From: Irpex lacteus
Taxonomy: Eukaryota > Basidiomycota > Agaricomycetes > Polyporales > Irpicaceae
NCBI GenBank assembly: GCA_001986395.2
Contig: MQVO02000076.1
Span: 1-62,116, forward strand
Reading direction: 5' to 3'
Length of the DNA stretch: 62,116 nucleotides
Shown here piece by piece: positions 11,501-22,036 of this stretch. A program made the translations under genes and the position numbers. Positions within the stretch are counted from its first letter, which is position 1; each line of letters starts with the position of its first letter. The notes under the pieces were generated by a model. That model was given only the letters and a program-made list of their open reading frames with translations. It ran no database searches and was not told the DNA's origin.

Positions 11501-13047
11501 CGCTGAGAGAGAAGAAACACTTACTTGCAGTACTTAATGCTATAATACTCGCACACGCCACGAATTGTGCCCAGTCTACTCATTCAAGGCGAGGTTGTAT
11601 ACGGCTCGCTATACGGAAGGTGGACGTTGTGGTACAAACGCGTAATCCACAAGCGCCTCCTCTCCTCGACCTCATCTCGGCCTTCTTCCACACACCCCCG
11701 TTCTCCGCCGCTCTCATCTCATTCACTATTCGACATAGTATTCTGACGGAGACACTGACACTGCAGGGACCACCGTCAGCTGCACTCAACTTGGGGGTCA
11801 CGAATGGTTTCCATTTCTTTTTTTCACCTTCAAGTTCAGCTTCTCTTGTGCGTTCTTATTTGTGGGTTCTCTTCGTGCCGTGACTGCTCCGTCTGTTTGT
11901 AATTCATTTGTAGTTCAATTCAAGCCTCGCAAGGCTCGTTCGGGAAGTAAGTGCGTGCCAGAGCGCGGAGGTGACTCGTGAATGAGGCCTTGCGAAGGTG
12001 TTAGTGTTTAACGTTGAATGGTGAGTTCTACTGGTTGTATCCAGCATGTTGTGGACGCTGACTCTTTGATACTCCGTCTACAGCTTCATGATTATACTGG
12101 CTACGATACCGTCCGTCCAGCAGCTGGGTTAGATAGTCAAGTATTGGATGTAGCGGGTGCCACGATTTGGAGCAGCTTCACGAGCACTCAAATACGGCTG
12201 TCTGTACGTCTCGGGTCCGGGTAAGTGTCTCGCATCTACTTGAAGTTATCGACGGTCGTTCAAACGATACTTTGTTCTTTTAGTGATCTGTAATATGTCC
12301 GCAAACACGCTGGTACGCATACTTGCTCGCATTGGTGCATCGCGATTGCATCTGCCTTAAGGCTTCGACGGCCGTTCAAAGGACACTTCGCCCGCCCCTA
12401 AGCAGTGAATCGTATAACTCTGACCGGAATCGTAGCCTAAGGAACACTTCGCCCCTATCGTGGGTGAGCAGCATGATTCGGATAGAGTTCAAGGATGGCA
12501 GATTAGGTTCCACTGCTTCCGACTATGCGCTGCAGTGGCTGTGAGTCCATCTTCTCTCTCATCTTCTATGAGTCGTTTACTTGGGGTGTATGAGGAGAAG
12601 CGTGTGGGCCCTTGATTCCTGCTATTCCCACATTCATTCCCGCCATCGACGGAGCTTTCGTGGACGCGCGTGAGTAGTGTTTTCTCAACGCTTATCGTAT
12701 GTACCCTTCAGCTGAAAGCCTGTTACTTCCTCTCGGCTGTTCTCAGTATGCGCACGTAACAGAATTGCACTTCGGGATTCGAGCATTGTGTTAAACAATA
12801 GACGGTAACGCAGGTTCGTGCTTTAACCTGTGTAGAAGAGTCCATGCCATGCAGACGAGGCTTCCACGTTCTACGCTTCTCTGATTGATATTTACAGATC
12901 GCGTATTGCGGAGACGATGTCTATCTTATAATAACATTGTCCATGGTATCCGCTGTACCAACACGCCGTTGCCGCTTCCATTGGCTCACGGCCACCTCGC
13001 GGCCTGAAATTAAACATAGAAGACGCTCCGCAGCGCCCAGAGATATG
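11501..13047. other. Degenerate segment upstream of F-box copy B (duplication block 2)
   Basis: The sequence is related to 6420-7910 but has diverged by many indels. It contains several GT...AG bounded open pieces, none joining into a long protein. It ends in the promoter of F-box copy B. Confidence 0.5.
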
Positions 13048-13055
13048 CTATATAG
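13048..13055 (+). promoter_or_regulatory. TATA box of F-box-like copy B
   Basis: CTATATAG lies 124 bp before the ATG at 13172, in sequence similar to the regions before copies A and C. Confidence 0.6.
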
Positions 13056-13171
13056 GAACCAAATAGGTGCTCGTAACTTTCGTTCTCCATGATCTCTCTT
13101 ATACCGTTCACTGTACGTTGTCTTCCTATCCATGAGAATCCGGAGTTGCCACTGAAATTACCAAATAGACC

Positions 13172-15059
13172 ATGCATTCATCGCTCTCCATCATCAAGGA
13201 AAACGAGAAGGAAGGTGTTGACTCGGACGATGCGGGATCCTCCCAGTAAGCCTACTCGCGAGCTTATCTACTGAAGATCTGGCATGCTCATGCGTAGCTC
13301 TGGTAACTACTACTATTTAGACATCTCATGCGTCTATTCCATGCCTTAGGCCCCTTGGTCTACACAGGGCCTCCGCTCCGTCCACTCACGATATATCCTG
13401 TCAACCGGTCCCGTCCTATACCTGATGTACTCCATTCCTGGCCAAAACTCTTGAGCGAAGATGCTATATCCAAATATCGTACGCGAGTGAGCTTGATCGG
13501 CGCGCGGATTCCTCAGGAACTCTTTGACTATATCCTTAATCATGTTGGTTCTGGGAGGTATTCTGACGTGACACGGAAGCTCTCGAAAAGGCGTCGACTT
13601 GCGGAGCGTACAACTTCACAGATAGACATACAATCCTGCGCTCTAGTATGCCGTCATTGGGCGAACAAATGCAGGCGACACATGTTCGGTGGGGTCGTGC
13701 TCGTGATCACATGCTCTGAAGACATCGATGAATTGGTCAAGAATGCAATACATGGTTGTTCCTTACTGATCCCGCTACACGAGGTCATAGCCGGCATTAG
13801 CGTCCGGCAGCGTTACGATGCGACGCGCTCGTTCTGCCACCGTTTACGTTCCCTCCATCAGCATGCGACGTTACACAAGTTACCTTTGCAGATGCTCTAT
13901 ATTGTTGGCCCCGTTCCGAAGAGTGTCCCTTCTCATATGCTCAAGACGCTTCACTGGAGTATACCACCCACTGTTGTTACTCCCCCGTCACTGCTAAGCG
14001 GTTGCCGGGGCGTTACGGTGGATAATATCCATATGGGGTCTTTCTCGCATGCGGTCCAACTTGCTAGACATTTTTCATCGGTAGCGGTGTCTTGTGTGGA
14101 TATTATTGGGTCAGTGCGATATGATCGGCTTACCTGGCACGACAACTGCAATCCACATTCCCCAGTCTTCCGCAAGCCATTTCTGTGCCGGCGTGCTTAC
14201 ATACCAAAACGGGTACGCATAGAGGCAGAAGCATGTACAGACAATGTCCGCCTGTGTTTGTACTCCGCAATTGCTCGCCCTACCTTTGCTATGCATTGGA
14301 TGCATGAGGACGAACGTCAATGGATACTTTTCATGGTGACGTCATTCGACCAATTTCTTCAAATTGAGCAGGGGATCATTCGAAATTGCATACTGTACAC
14401 TGATATCTACGACTTCGAAGGTGCGTGCAACTCGATGTATTCCATTCAGGTTCCGGTCCTTTAGATTATATACTCAATGTGTGATAGATCATCAATGGCC
14501 TCATATTTCCTGGCAGCTGGGTAACCGTTCGTATAGTTTCAACTCTTCGGAGCCCGTAGTACGCGTTGTATTCTGTCTTGGCCGTATCCTACGAGATACA
14601 CCAGCCCCTAGCGTCCGTGTCGTTGGCTTGGAAGTCGACCTTACGATGGCCTACACCGCGACATTTTGGGGCCCGGTTCTCGCTGTCGTTTTCGGTGCGC
14701 TTCTGGCCAAAATTAGGAGCTGTCCGACGGCGCTAGTCATAAACTTCCGCTTCCCAAATCTATGGACCTATCAACGTTTATATGAAGATCTGAAACAACA
14801 TCGTCCATTCAACTGGAATTCTCAAAGTGAAGCACATACCATCGTTTTCACCGTCCACTCAGGCTTCGTACTATCCCCAACGCAGTGGGTGAGAATAAAC
14901 CCGGTCACACTGTCTCCGACGGGTGAGTTTACTTTCGAATTTGCGTCGAAATATCGCCCACGATATAACGTAGGCCAAACATGGCAACACCACGAATATA
15001 TCATTCCCTCGTTGATCAGCGAGCAGAGTCAAGAGCAGGACCATGTCCTCTACTACTAG
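13172..15059 (+). CDS. F-box-like protein, tandem copy B
   Basis: Exons 13172-13245, 13321-14420, 14488-14922 and 14974-15059 predict 564 residues. Exon 1 gives MHSSLSIIKENEKEG and splices in phase 2 into the HLMRLFHALGPLVYTG segment. The core has GARIPQELFDYILNHV and ALVCRHWANKCRRHMF, then a long conserved region containing RPTFAMHWMHEDERQW and, in exon 3, VRVVGLEV, HRPFNWNSQSEAHT and a final INPVTLSPTG motif. All splice sites are GT-AG. The last intron is exactly 51 nt with no in-frame stop, so its retention would add 17 residues without breaking the frame. This is the cleanest member of the family. Function is inferred from the F-box only. Confidence 0.78.
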
Positions 15060-17509
15060 TAGGCCTCGTCTTCCGTGACAAGGATTCTGTCGCGAGACTG
15101 CGTAGTACTACTATACATATCCTGACTACTACCACTCACAAGGACGAGCGTAGTTTTCATGGCTGAGTACGGCTAAGGTACGCTCATACTAAGTAATCGT
15201 CGACTTATAATATAGACCGTGTTATCGCTTCAGGTTTTCTACTTAGGATATGCCCAACAACAGTGGTTAAGATAGACACTAGATAGAGAATTCTGGTTTT
15301 GTATTGAATTTCATGCTTGTGTCGGTAGTGTTTTTTATGTACATGATGCATCGCAATGCCCTACCCCAAGCAAGCGCGGCAGCATAGTCCCTATTGATAT
15401 TGATTGATATTTAAGCCGTCGAATTCTCGAGCTCGGACGGACTAAGTACTTAGGTTTCCTAGTCCAAGATATCATGTCAATAGCTGGTACATATTCAACG
15501 CACCAAAATTTGAATTTTGGACCCACATCGTAAAGAGTCCCGTTGGGTCCGTCCCGTCTCGACAGTTCAATTCAAGGAGATGATCGGTGTCGCTGTGTCG
15601 TAAAGAGAGGCGCGGAGAACTAATTACTTACGTACACTGGCATGCGATACGATAAGCTTCTGGCTAACGCATACAACACGTTGTGCCTTGTCTAGGAACG
15701 GGATGCGAGGCTGTACACAAGCATTACACAGTTATATGGGGGATGAACGTCGCCGGTACAAGCTCCCGGCGTTAAACGTATAGAGTCACTTTGCAGTTGT
15801 GACCGTCAGTGAGCGTCACGGCCGCCAAGCATCACATTGAGGGAAGAGGGAAAGCGAACCAAAACCAAATCGTAGGGATACTGTACAGGCTGGTACTGCA
15901 AAAAGCGTAAGTTTTGCCTTCTCGGCGGCGGTCGAAAATATGGTTCTCTAGCTGGGCGAGACTCTAGCGTTAAGTAAATACTGACGACGGTGAATCAAAG
16001 CTACCAAATTTGTGGTTAATCTAGAGACAAATTAAAACTGTATTGAAGTGTCTAGGGAACGAATCGAAAAGAATTAGAAAGGATGACCCAGAACGGGTGT
16101 TGATGACGCGTGACTGCCTTTTTGGGCAATGTTCGCGAATCGCGAGCCTGCGTTCTTCGGGTTGAACTTTCAAGTTATCGTCGAGACTCGACCTGCATCA
16201 TGACTCGCCTCTACGACGTCTCTGCTGCGACGTGAACTATAAATCGTGGAGAAATGGCTTGAACTACCTATCTCTGTCAGTACCCAGCTGATCGTGGACG
16301 ATGTGGGGACGTGGCAGATTGGCAGTCTCGGACATCGAGCTTAGGGAGTCCTGGTAAATTGTCGTTCCTTCGTCGTAACTGTCGAGTGCTCATTCCTTCT
16401 TCTCTAAAAATCTTACGCTATCCGACCCTATGCGCGATAAGGACAATGTGAGGGCAATCAAACAGTGGTTTCCAGACAGTCGGTGCGATGTCGGGGTTGA
16501 AAGTGCGTGTTTCGGGTGTCTTAGAGGAAGGTGAGCTTCGCGAGTAATTTTCTGGGTAGGGGTGGAGGATCAACATGGGAAGCAAGTGTCAAAGAGAAAG
16601 GAGAGCTATCAGAAAAGATACAAGGGTGAAAGGGGGAACTCTTCAACATTTGACCTCGCACCCGGGGCCCTGCAGCGCTGGTCCCAAGCTCGGTCCGATG
16701 TTTGTATACCTGGAAAGCGAACGACCACGGCTGCGGCTGTTACTTCTATTATACTGCAAAGAGGCCTTTGTGAGCGTTACAATAAGCTTCCCCGGGCCGT
16801 GCGCGTTACAGTCTTATGACACTCTGCGCAGCTCCGAGTCATAACTGCACTAAGCCCCATCTTGCACGTGTGTTTCACTGTTCAAAATTACGCGGCTGTG
16901 CGTACATGAGGAAACCGTGTAAACCGTATCTGACGTATTCTCATTAGGTCCCCTCAACTCGCTGTTTCGGGCTCTAAGCGCAGTTCATAGAGCCACGTGT
17001 GTAAGCTGTATATACAGGAAATGCGGATGGGATTTCCTCGTTTGACACTTCTCGAGTCATGGTAATGGTGTGACTGCGGGGGCGATCACTGTCTGGTGAC
17101 ACCTTTCTCTGACATTTGATTGCAGCGTCTGCCAGTGGCGCCTCGTTTTGCGAGGCATTGATATTGATCCTTTGCCGTTTGCGTATATGCCAGTGGGCGC
17201 AGCAGGTATTCACAGCTCTGACGATGCGCGGAAAGTGTAGCGGTGCTTGTTTCGTTGGAACAGCTTCTCGAATAGAACCACGACGAGTCCGTATACTAAG
17301 TAAGTATCTATGAGGCTAGAGCTCTGAGTAACTAATTTACTTACTCTTCCATGGTCCAGGCTTCTCGTGCCTTGCAGCTATATGAGTATTACGGCTTCCA
17401 ACAGCGACACGTCTACCTCGTGCCCTGAACTTGATCAATTTGATAGTAGGCTCTGAGTCTGGCAGCCACAGCATGGAAGTCGCTTCGTAACGCTAAGAGA
17501 GCCGCTAAC
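15060..17509. other. Spacer between F-box copies B and C
   Basis: The segment 15060-15420 matches the region after copy A and contains one unit of the UPRT 3'-flank repeat. From about 15420 to 17100 I recognise nothing: no protein-like frame longer than about 90 codons and no obvious repeats. From about 17270 to 17509 the sequence again resembles the upstream part of copy A. Confidence 0.5.
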
Positions 17510-17517
17510 TTATATAG
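17510..17517 (+). promoter_or_regulatory. TATA box of F-box-like copy C
   Basis: TTATATAG lies 119 bp upstream of the ATG at 17629, within the promoter segment shared with copies A and B. Confidence 0.55.
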
Positions 17518-17628
17518 GAGCTGCTCGTAACTTCCGTTGTCCAGGCCTGATCTCCCCTATACCGTTCACTGTACGTCGTTTCCCAAATTATGAGAATCGA
17601 AAGCTGCCACTGAATGGCTGAGTAGATA

Positions 17629-19633
17629 ATGCATTCATCACTCTCTATCGTCGAGGAACGTGAGAAGGAAGGCGCAGACGACATGGGGTCTACGCAGTAA
17701 GCCTACTTTCGCGCTTACAGCTAACACCAGAACGTTAGGCCGCATTTTCTCGTACACACATAGAGCGGATCATCAAAAACCTCCGGCCGTTGACCCAGAC
17801 ATGAGCTGGAGCGAATGGAACGCGTCGAAGCCTCTGCGGCAGCAGTGCCGCCATCATCCCGCCAAGTCCGCCTGTGTGTAAATTGATGGCATGTGGCCTA
17901 ACGTTCTGGTTTTAGCTGTAACGCACTAAGATTTAGCATATTTATGCGTGGTTCTGATACCCAGGCACCTTATGCGTCTATTCCATAACTTAGGCCCCTT
18001 GATTCACCGTGACGCAAGGCCTATGCTCCGCCCTCCTGTTAGCCGGGTCTATCACGCACCGGACAGTGACCACCACTCCTGGCCAACGCTCTTGAGTGAA
18101 GAGGCTCCAATCCAATATCACACGCGAGTGAACTTGGTCGGCGCGAGGATTCCTCAAGAACTCTTCGACAACATTCTTATCCATGTCGCGCAGGCCCAAG
18201 GGAAGCATACTGGCACTACGGAATTCTCTGAATTCTCGAAAATCTCGAAAAAGCCAACTTCACAGACAGACTTACGATCTTACACTCTAGTATGCCGTCA
18301 TTGGGCTAATAAATGCAGGCAGTTCCTCTTCGATGGGGCGGTACTCACGATCTCGTCCGCTGCAGACATGGATGAATTCATTCAGTATGCATCCCACGGC
18401 TGCCCTTTGCTGGTCCCCCTACACAAGGTTATAAGCGGCGTCCACATCTTGCAGACTTATGATGGTACCCCGGGTACGCGCTCATTCTGCCACTATTTAC
18501 CATTCCTCAAGTTTGCAAATGTTCCAGTTCGGACGCTTGAACTTTGTGGTCCCACTCCCTTTCTCATTAGTTCCCGTTTACCCAAGTCGCCTCACTGGGG
18601 ACTTCCACCTACTATTGCCACGCCGCCGTCAATGCTGAGCGGCTGCTGTACGGTGACGGCGAGGAATATTCACATGCGGTCTTTCTCGCATGCGGTTCAA
18701 TTTGTCAGGCACTTTGCTTCGGTGCCGTTGAAGCCAAGACTCGAAGGCTATGGTGCGATGGAGGTCACTGCATCGATCACTTATCGCCGAGTGACCTGGG
18801 ACGACAGACGTATTTATCACTCGCCGATTTTCCGCAAGCCAGCTCTATTCCGGCGTGGGTACACACCGGACTAAGTACGTATTCATAGACTCACAAGACA
18901 GTACAGACAACGTTCGGCTCTGCATGTACACCGCCGTTGCTCGGCCGACTTTTGTTATGCATTGGATGCGAGAGGACGAACGCCAGTGGTTATTCTCACT
19001 AGTAATATCAGCGGAGAAGTTTGTTACCATTGAGACGTCATTTTTCTCCACGTGCAGCGGCATACATGATTTCGGCGGTGAGTAAAGCGTGCATCTCTGG
19101 ATCGTGTACTGAATATTCAATAGATTATGAATGGTCTTTCATTTTCAGGTATTATAATCGTACGTTCAGGAACGGAATACAGGTCACATCCTGGCTTAGC
19201 AGTATGTCTAGGGGTGTACCAACTACCAGCATTCGCGTAGTTGGTATGGAAGTCGCCCTGTGCATCATGTATAGAATCGAAGATCCGCTCGCGTTCGATG
19301 TGCTTTTGGCAGAACTCAGGAGTTGTCCCACGACACTGGTCATAACCTTCTGCATCACAGCTTGTTCGTCAATGTTCGAGCCGGGTTACAAAGAGCTACA
19401 AGAATGCGTGAAGAAGTCTCGTCCGTTCAACTGGAACTCTCAAATGGAAACACATACAATTATTTTCACCTACAAGCGAGAAAACATTTGGATTGGAATA
19501 GACCCAGTTACGCTGTCTCCGACGGGTGAGTACACTTTCAAGTAGTCGAGCATAATCGCTCACGGTATGCGTAGGTCAAACCTGGCGACGTCGTGAGGAT
19601 ATCATTCCTTCGTTAGTGGACAATGGGGCCTGA
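17629..19633 (+). pseudogene. F-box-like protein, tandem copy C, frameshifted
   Basis: Exons equivalent to those of copies A and B are recognisable at 17629-17696, 17965-19077, 19124-19525 and 19575-19633, with all splice sites conserved. The F-box core GARIPQELFDNILIHV and TLVCRHWANKCRQFLF is intact. Within exon 2, just after FRRGYTPD, the frame meets TAA at 18872-18874. Homology resumes in the next frame (DSTDNVRLCMYTAVARPTF), with about 4 nt more than copies A and B across this point. No intron fits the 14-nt gap. The upstream 300 or so codons could still give a truncated F-box protein. Intron 1 is enlarged to 268 bp by a MITE. Confidence 0.75.
17718..17918. mobile_element. 201-bp MITE in intron 1 of F-box copy C
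   Basis: Terminal inverted repeats of about 24 bp start CAGCTAACACCAGAACGTTA on the left and end in the near-perfect complement (one mismatch). The element is flanked by TA on both sides, as for Tc1/mariner or pogo-derived MITEs. The matching introns of copies A (66 bp) and B (75 bp) lack it, so the insertion came after the duplication. It codes for nothing recognisable. Confidence 0.8.
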
Positions 19634-19915
19634 GGGCCTCTGCCAGTGACCGGTCGCACGCTACCAGTTCATTCCTTGTCTCATTTCAATAATCGCGCCG
19701 TGCTATCGAGAGCTATCCAAGCAGCGTGTGATACCAGTACTTGCAGTACTCGTACTCATAACAACCGGCTTTCGACTATTTACATGTATAGTAAGGCACT
19801 TCTCTCGCCAAGTATATCCAGCACGCAGCCAAGAATGATGTACGTCTTCCCCGATTCGTGCTTGCGCTCAAGTGGAGATTACATGCAAGTAAGTACCACG
19901 ACGACGAACCAACCT
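19634..19915. other. Spacer with a trace of UPRT sequence
   Basis: Near 19795-19850 the words 'cttctctcgcca', 'ccaagaatgatgtacgtcttc' follow the layout of UPRT exon 7 ('cctcctctcgccaaag', 'cggggatgatgtacgccttc'). This suggests a heavily decayed third UPRT remnant on the minus strand. The match is short and could be doubted. Confidence 0.3.
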
Positions 19916-20067
19916 GCTTCCTAAGGTCTGTCTATGCTTCTCTATGAGGTATGGGCGAAGGCGGAATTCGGGGGAGCTGAGAGGCCCAAAACCCGAACGG
20001 TTTATGGCCCGAATTCCGTCTTGAGCGCGAAGACGACGGCGAGGCGTTGACAGCACGACTCACCACC
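19916..20067 (-). repeat. Ngaro split direct repeat B2 (3' terminus)
   Basis: The terminal copy of the B repeat marks the 3' end of the element on the minus strand. It is separated from A2 by a 28-bp unshared spacer. Confidence 0.92.
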
Positions 20068-20095
20068 GCCTAAAGCGCTAGGGGAAGGAGGGTGG

Positions 20096-20257
20096 GTTGA
20101 CAAAATTTTCTCGTCGTCGGGAGAGCGATGCTGGATGTAGTGGGAGCGAGAGAGACTATGAGCGCTACTTCCCGCTCACCAGCATTGATCCTCCCGACGC
20201 TTAGTAAGCACTCGTTCGACCTTTCCGCTCGCAAGCTCGCTCACGGTCAAACTACAC
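20096..20257 (-). repeat. Ngaro split direct repeat A2
   Basis: Second copy of the 162-bp A repeat. It directly abuts B1 (20258-20409). Confidence 0.92.
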
Positions 20258-20409
20258 GCTTCCTAAGGTCTGTCTATGCTTCTCTATGAGGTATGGGCGA
20301 AGGCGGAATTCGGGGGAGCTGAGAGGCCCAAAACCCGAACGGTTTATGGCCCGAATTCCGTCTTGAGCGCGAAGACGACGGCGAGGCGTTGACAGCACGA
20401 CTCACCACC
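20258..20409 (-). repeat. Ngaro split direct repeat B1
   Basis: The 152-bp segment starting 'gcttcctaaggtctgtc' on the plus strand is repeated at 19916-20067. Here it abuts A2 on one side and the 3' end of the recombinase region on the other. Confidence 0.92.
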
Positions 20410-20741
20410 AAGGCGAAGCGGTCGCGTAGCACAACAGTCGTGCAACGTGGAGACGACTCACCCAAAGAGCGCGCGAACGCTTGCCTTTACGACATAGTAT
20501 TTACGCCGGCATTGTTAGCAATATATAGTAGTATGAAGACCAATATAATATGGAGACTATAGTACATCGGAAGGGCTTCGTAGACTGAGAACAAGAGGCG
20601 GTACGTCGTACAAATACAATGGGAACGTCAAGGCGCATTCGGATACAGTACAATGATAATCGGGAAGAAAGTATAGATGCGGTGTTTGGGACGGGGAATA
20701 AGAAAACGGGAATAAGACCTGGAGGGATGTACGGAAGGAAA

Positions 20742-22036
20742 TTAATTAATGTTGTAACGTTTGCGGAACGAGGATATGGACTGTCTCGCCAGTTGAATGC
20801 GCGAGGTGGTGAAGGAATTGGAGATAAACAAGGGTAGAATGGACTCGATCTTACGCCAATATTCTAGGAACGCTCGTGATTTCCAGCTCCCTTGTACGGC
20901 GACGACGTCAGGAGGCGTTCCACGTAGTAGGAGCTCGGTTGCGCCTCCAATGCGGAAGCTATGTCCGGTGAGGGTCGCCAGGCCGTTTGATTGCCAAATT
21001 TCGTTGCAGCGATCGAGAAACCAGGACCTTGTCATTGGAGACCACCCTGGTGAGGCGACCGTTTCGAATGCGAACAATGGTGCGTGAGCGGGAAGAGATG
21101 TGCTGCAAGCCAGGTGATGAGTTAGAGCGACAACGGGTGAGGTGGTATCGCCGATGTTTGTTACGGTAATGCTGAGGCCGGATGTTGTTGTGGTCTTCGA
21201 CCACGGCAGGCGCATCGTGTAGTACGACGTTCCACCTATGTTCGTGTGTAGCTGTGGAAGGGGAGTTCGAGTGACATGTCTAGCAGGATTGAACGAGGAC
21301 ACGGTAGGTAAGACGAGTTCACCCAATCTTAGGACAGTATTAGGTTCTGTATGTTCGTTTGTAGGGATAGATCTTACCTCCGGCAACCCCAGAAGGCGAC
21401 ACAGGCGACAGCGAATACGGCCGCATCAAAGGAGTCCGTGAGGTCGAGTGCACGGGAGAGTGCGACAACGTGCTCGATGGTTACAGGTGCGCGTTTCGGT
21501 TTTGCGTTCGGCTGAAGCTTTAGCGCACCGGCACAGGTGACTTTGAGGAGCTTGCCACCTTGCCAAGGGGCCCCATTGATAGTGTGCCAGAAGCTGATTC
21601 CGGCGATCCAGGTGTCTATGGTTGACCTGGACACGACACCACTCCAGTTCGCTATGAACGACGCCAGGAGATGGTCAGGTGCAGGCATGCGATCATCCTC
21701 AGGCACCGACATGATGTCGCAGAACTGCGTGAAGCGCAGAAGTCCAGCCCCATAATTCTTTCGAGAGGACTCTTCGAGGGAGGCGAGCATAGTGGTGACA
21801 ACACGTCTTGCATTTTCGGGGGATGTAGCATCTGATAGCATGGCGTGGAACTGTAAACCGTAAGGAGTTTTCCAGTCTCGTAGGCGGTTGCTGGCTAGAA
21901 CATGTGGACGTAGAGGGGAGTGAGTTATGCTTTGAGTTAAGCGGGGTTTCTTGAGACGAGAGTCAAACGGCGGCAACGTCGACTCTCGGTTTGCGGCTGA
22001 CTCTGCAGCTGCGTGTGTGCTTGGGAGCCTATACAT
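20742..22036 (-). CDS. Ngaro tyrosine recombinase (YR)
   Basis: Two exons, 22036-21378 and 21327-20742, join across a 50-bp GTAAGA...TAAG intron. The join restores the motif AFWGCRRLGELVLP, which carries the first catalytic Arg. The second catalytic box is HSFRIGGATELLLRG (H-x-x-R), and the nucleophilic Tyr is in FLEYWRKIE. The N-terminal part (SRKNYGAGLLRFTQFC ... TIDTWIAGISFWH) matches the SAM-like core-binding domain of phage integrases. The enzyme would integrate the circular cDNA. It appears intact. The ATG overlaps the RT stop codon. Confidence 0.9.

Noticed and set aside
16562..16844. Two overlapping plus frames of 85-89 codons
   Set aside because: No recognisable motif, no start or splice context, and no conservation with the duplicated units.
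17660..17881. Short plus frame spanning the MITE in copy C
   Set aside because: It crosses from exon 1 out of frame into the transposable element and is explained by both.
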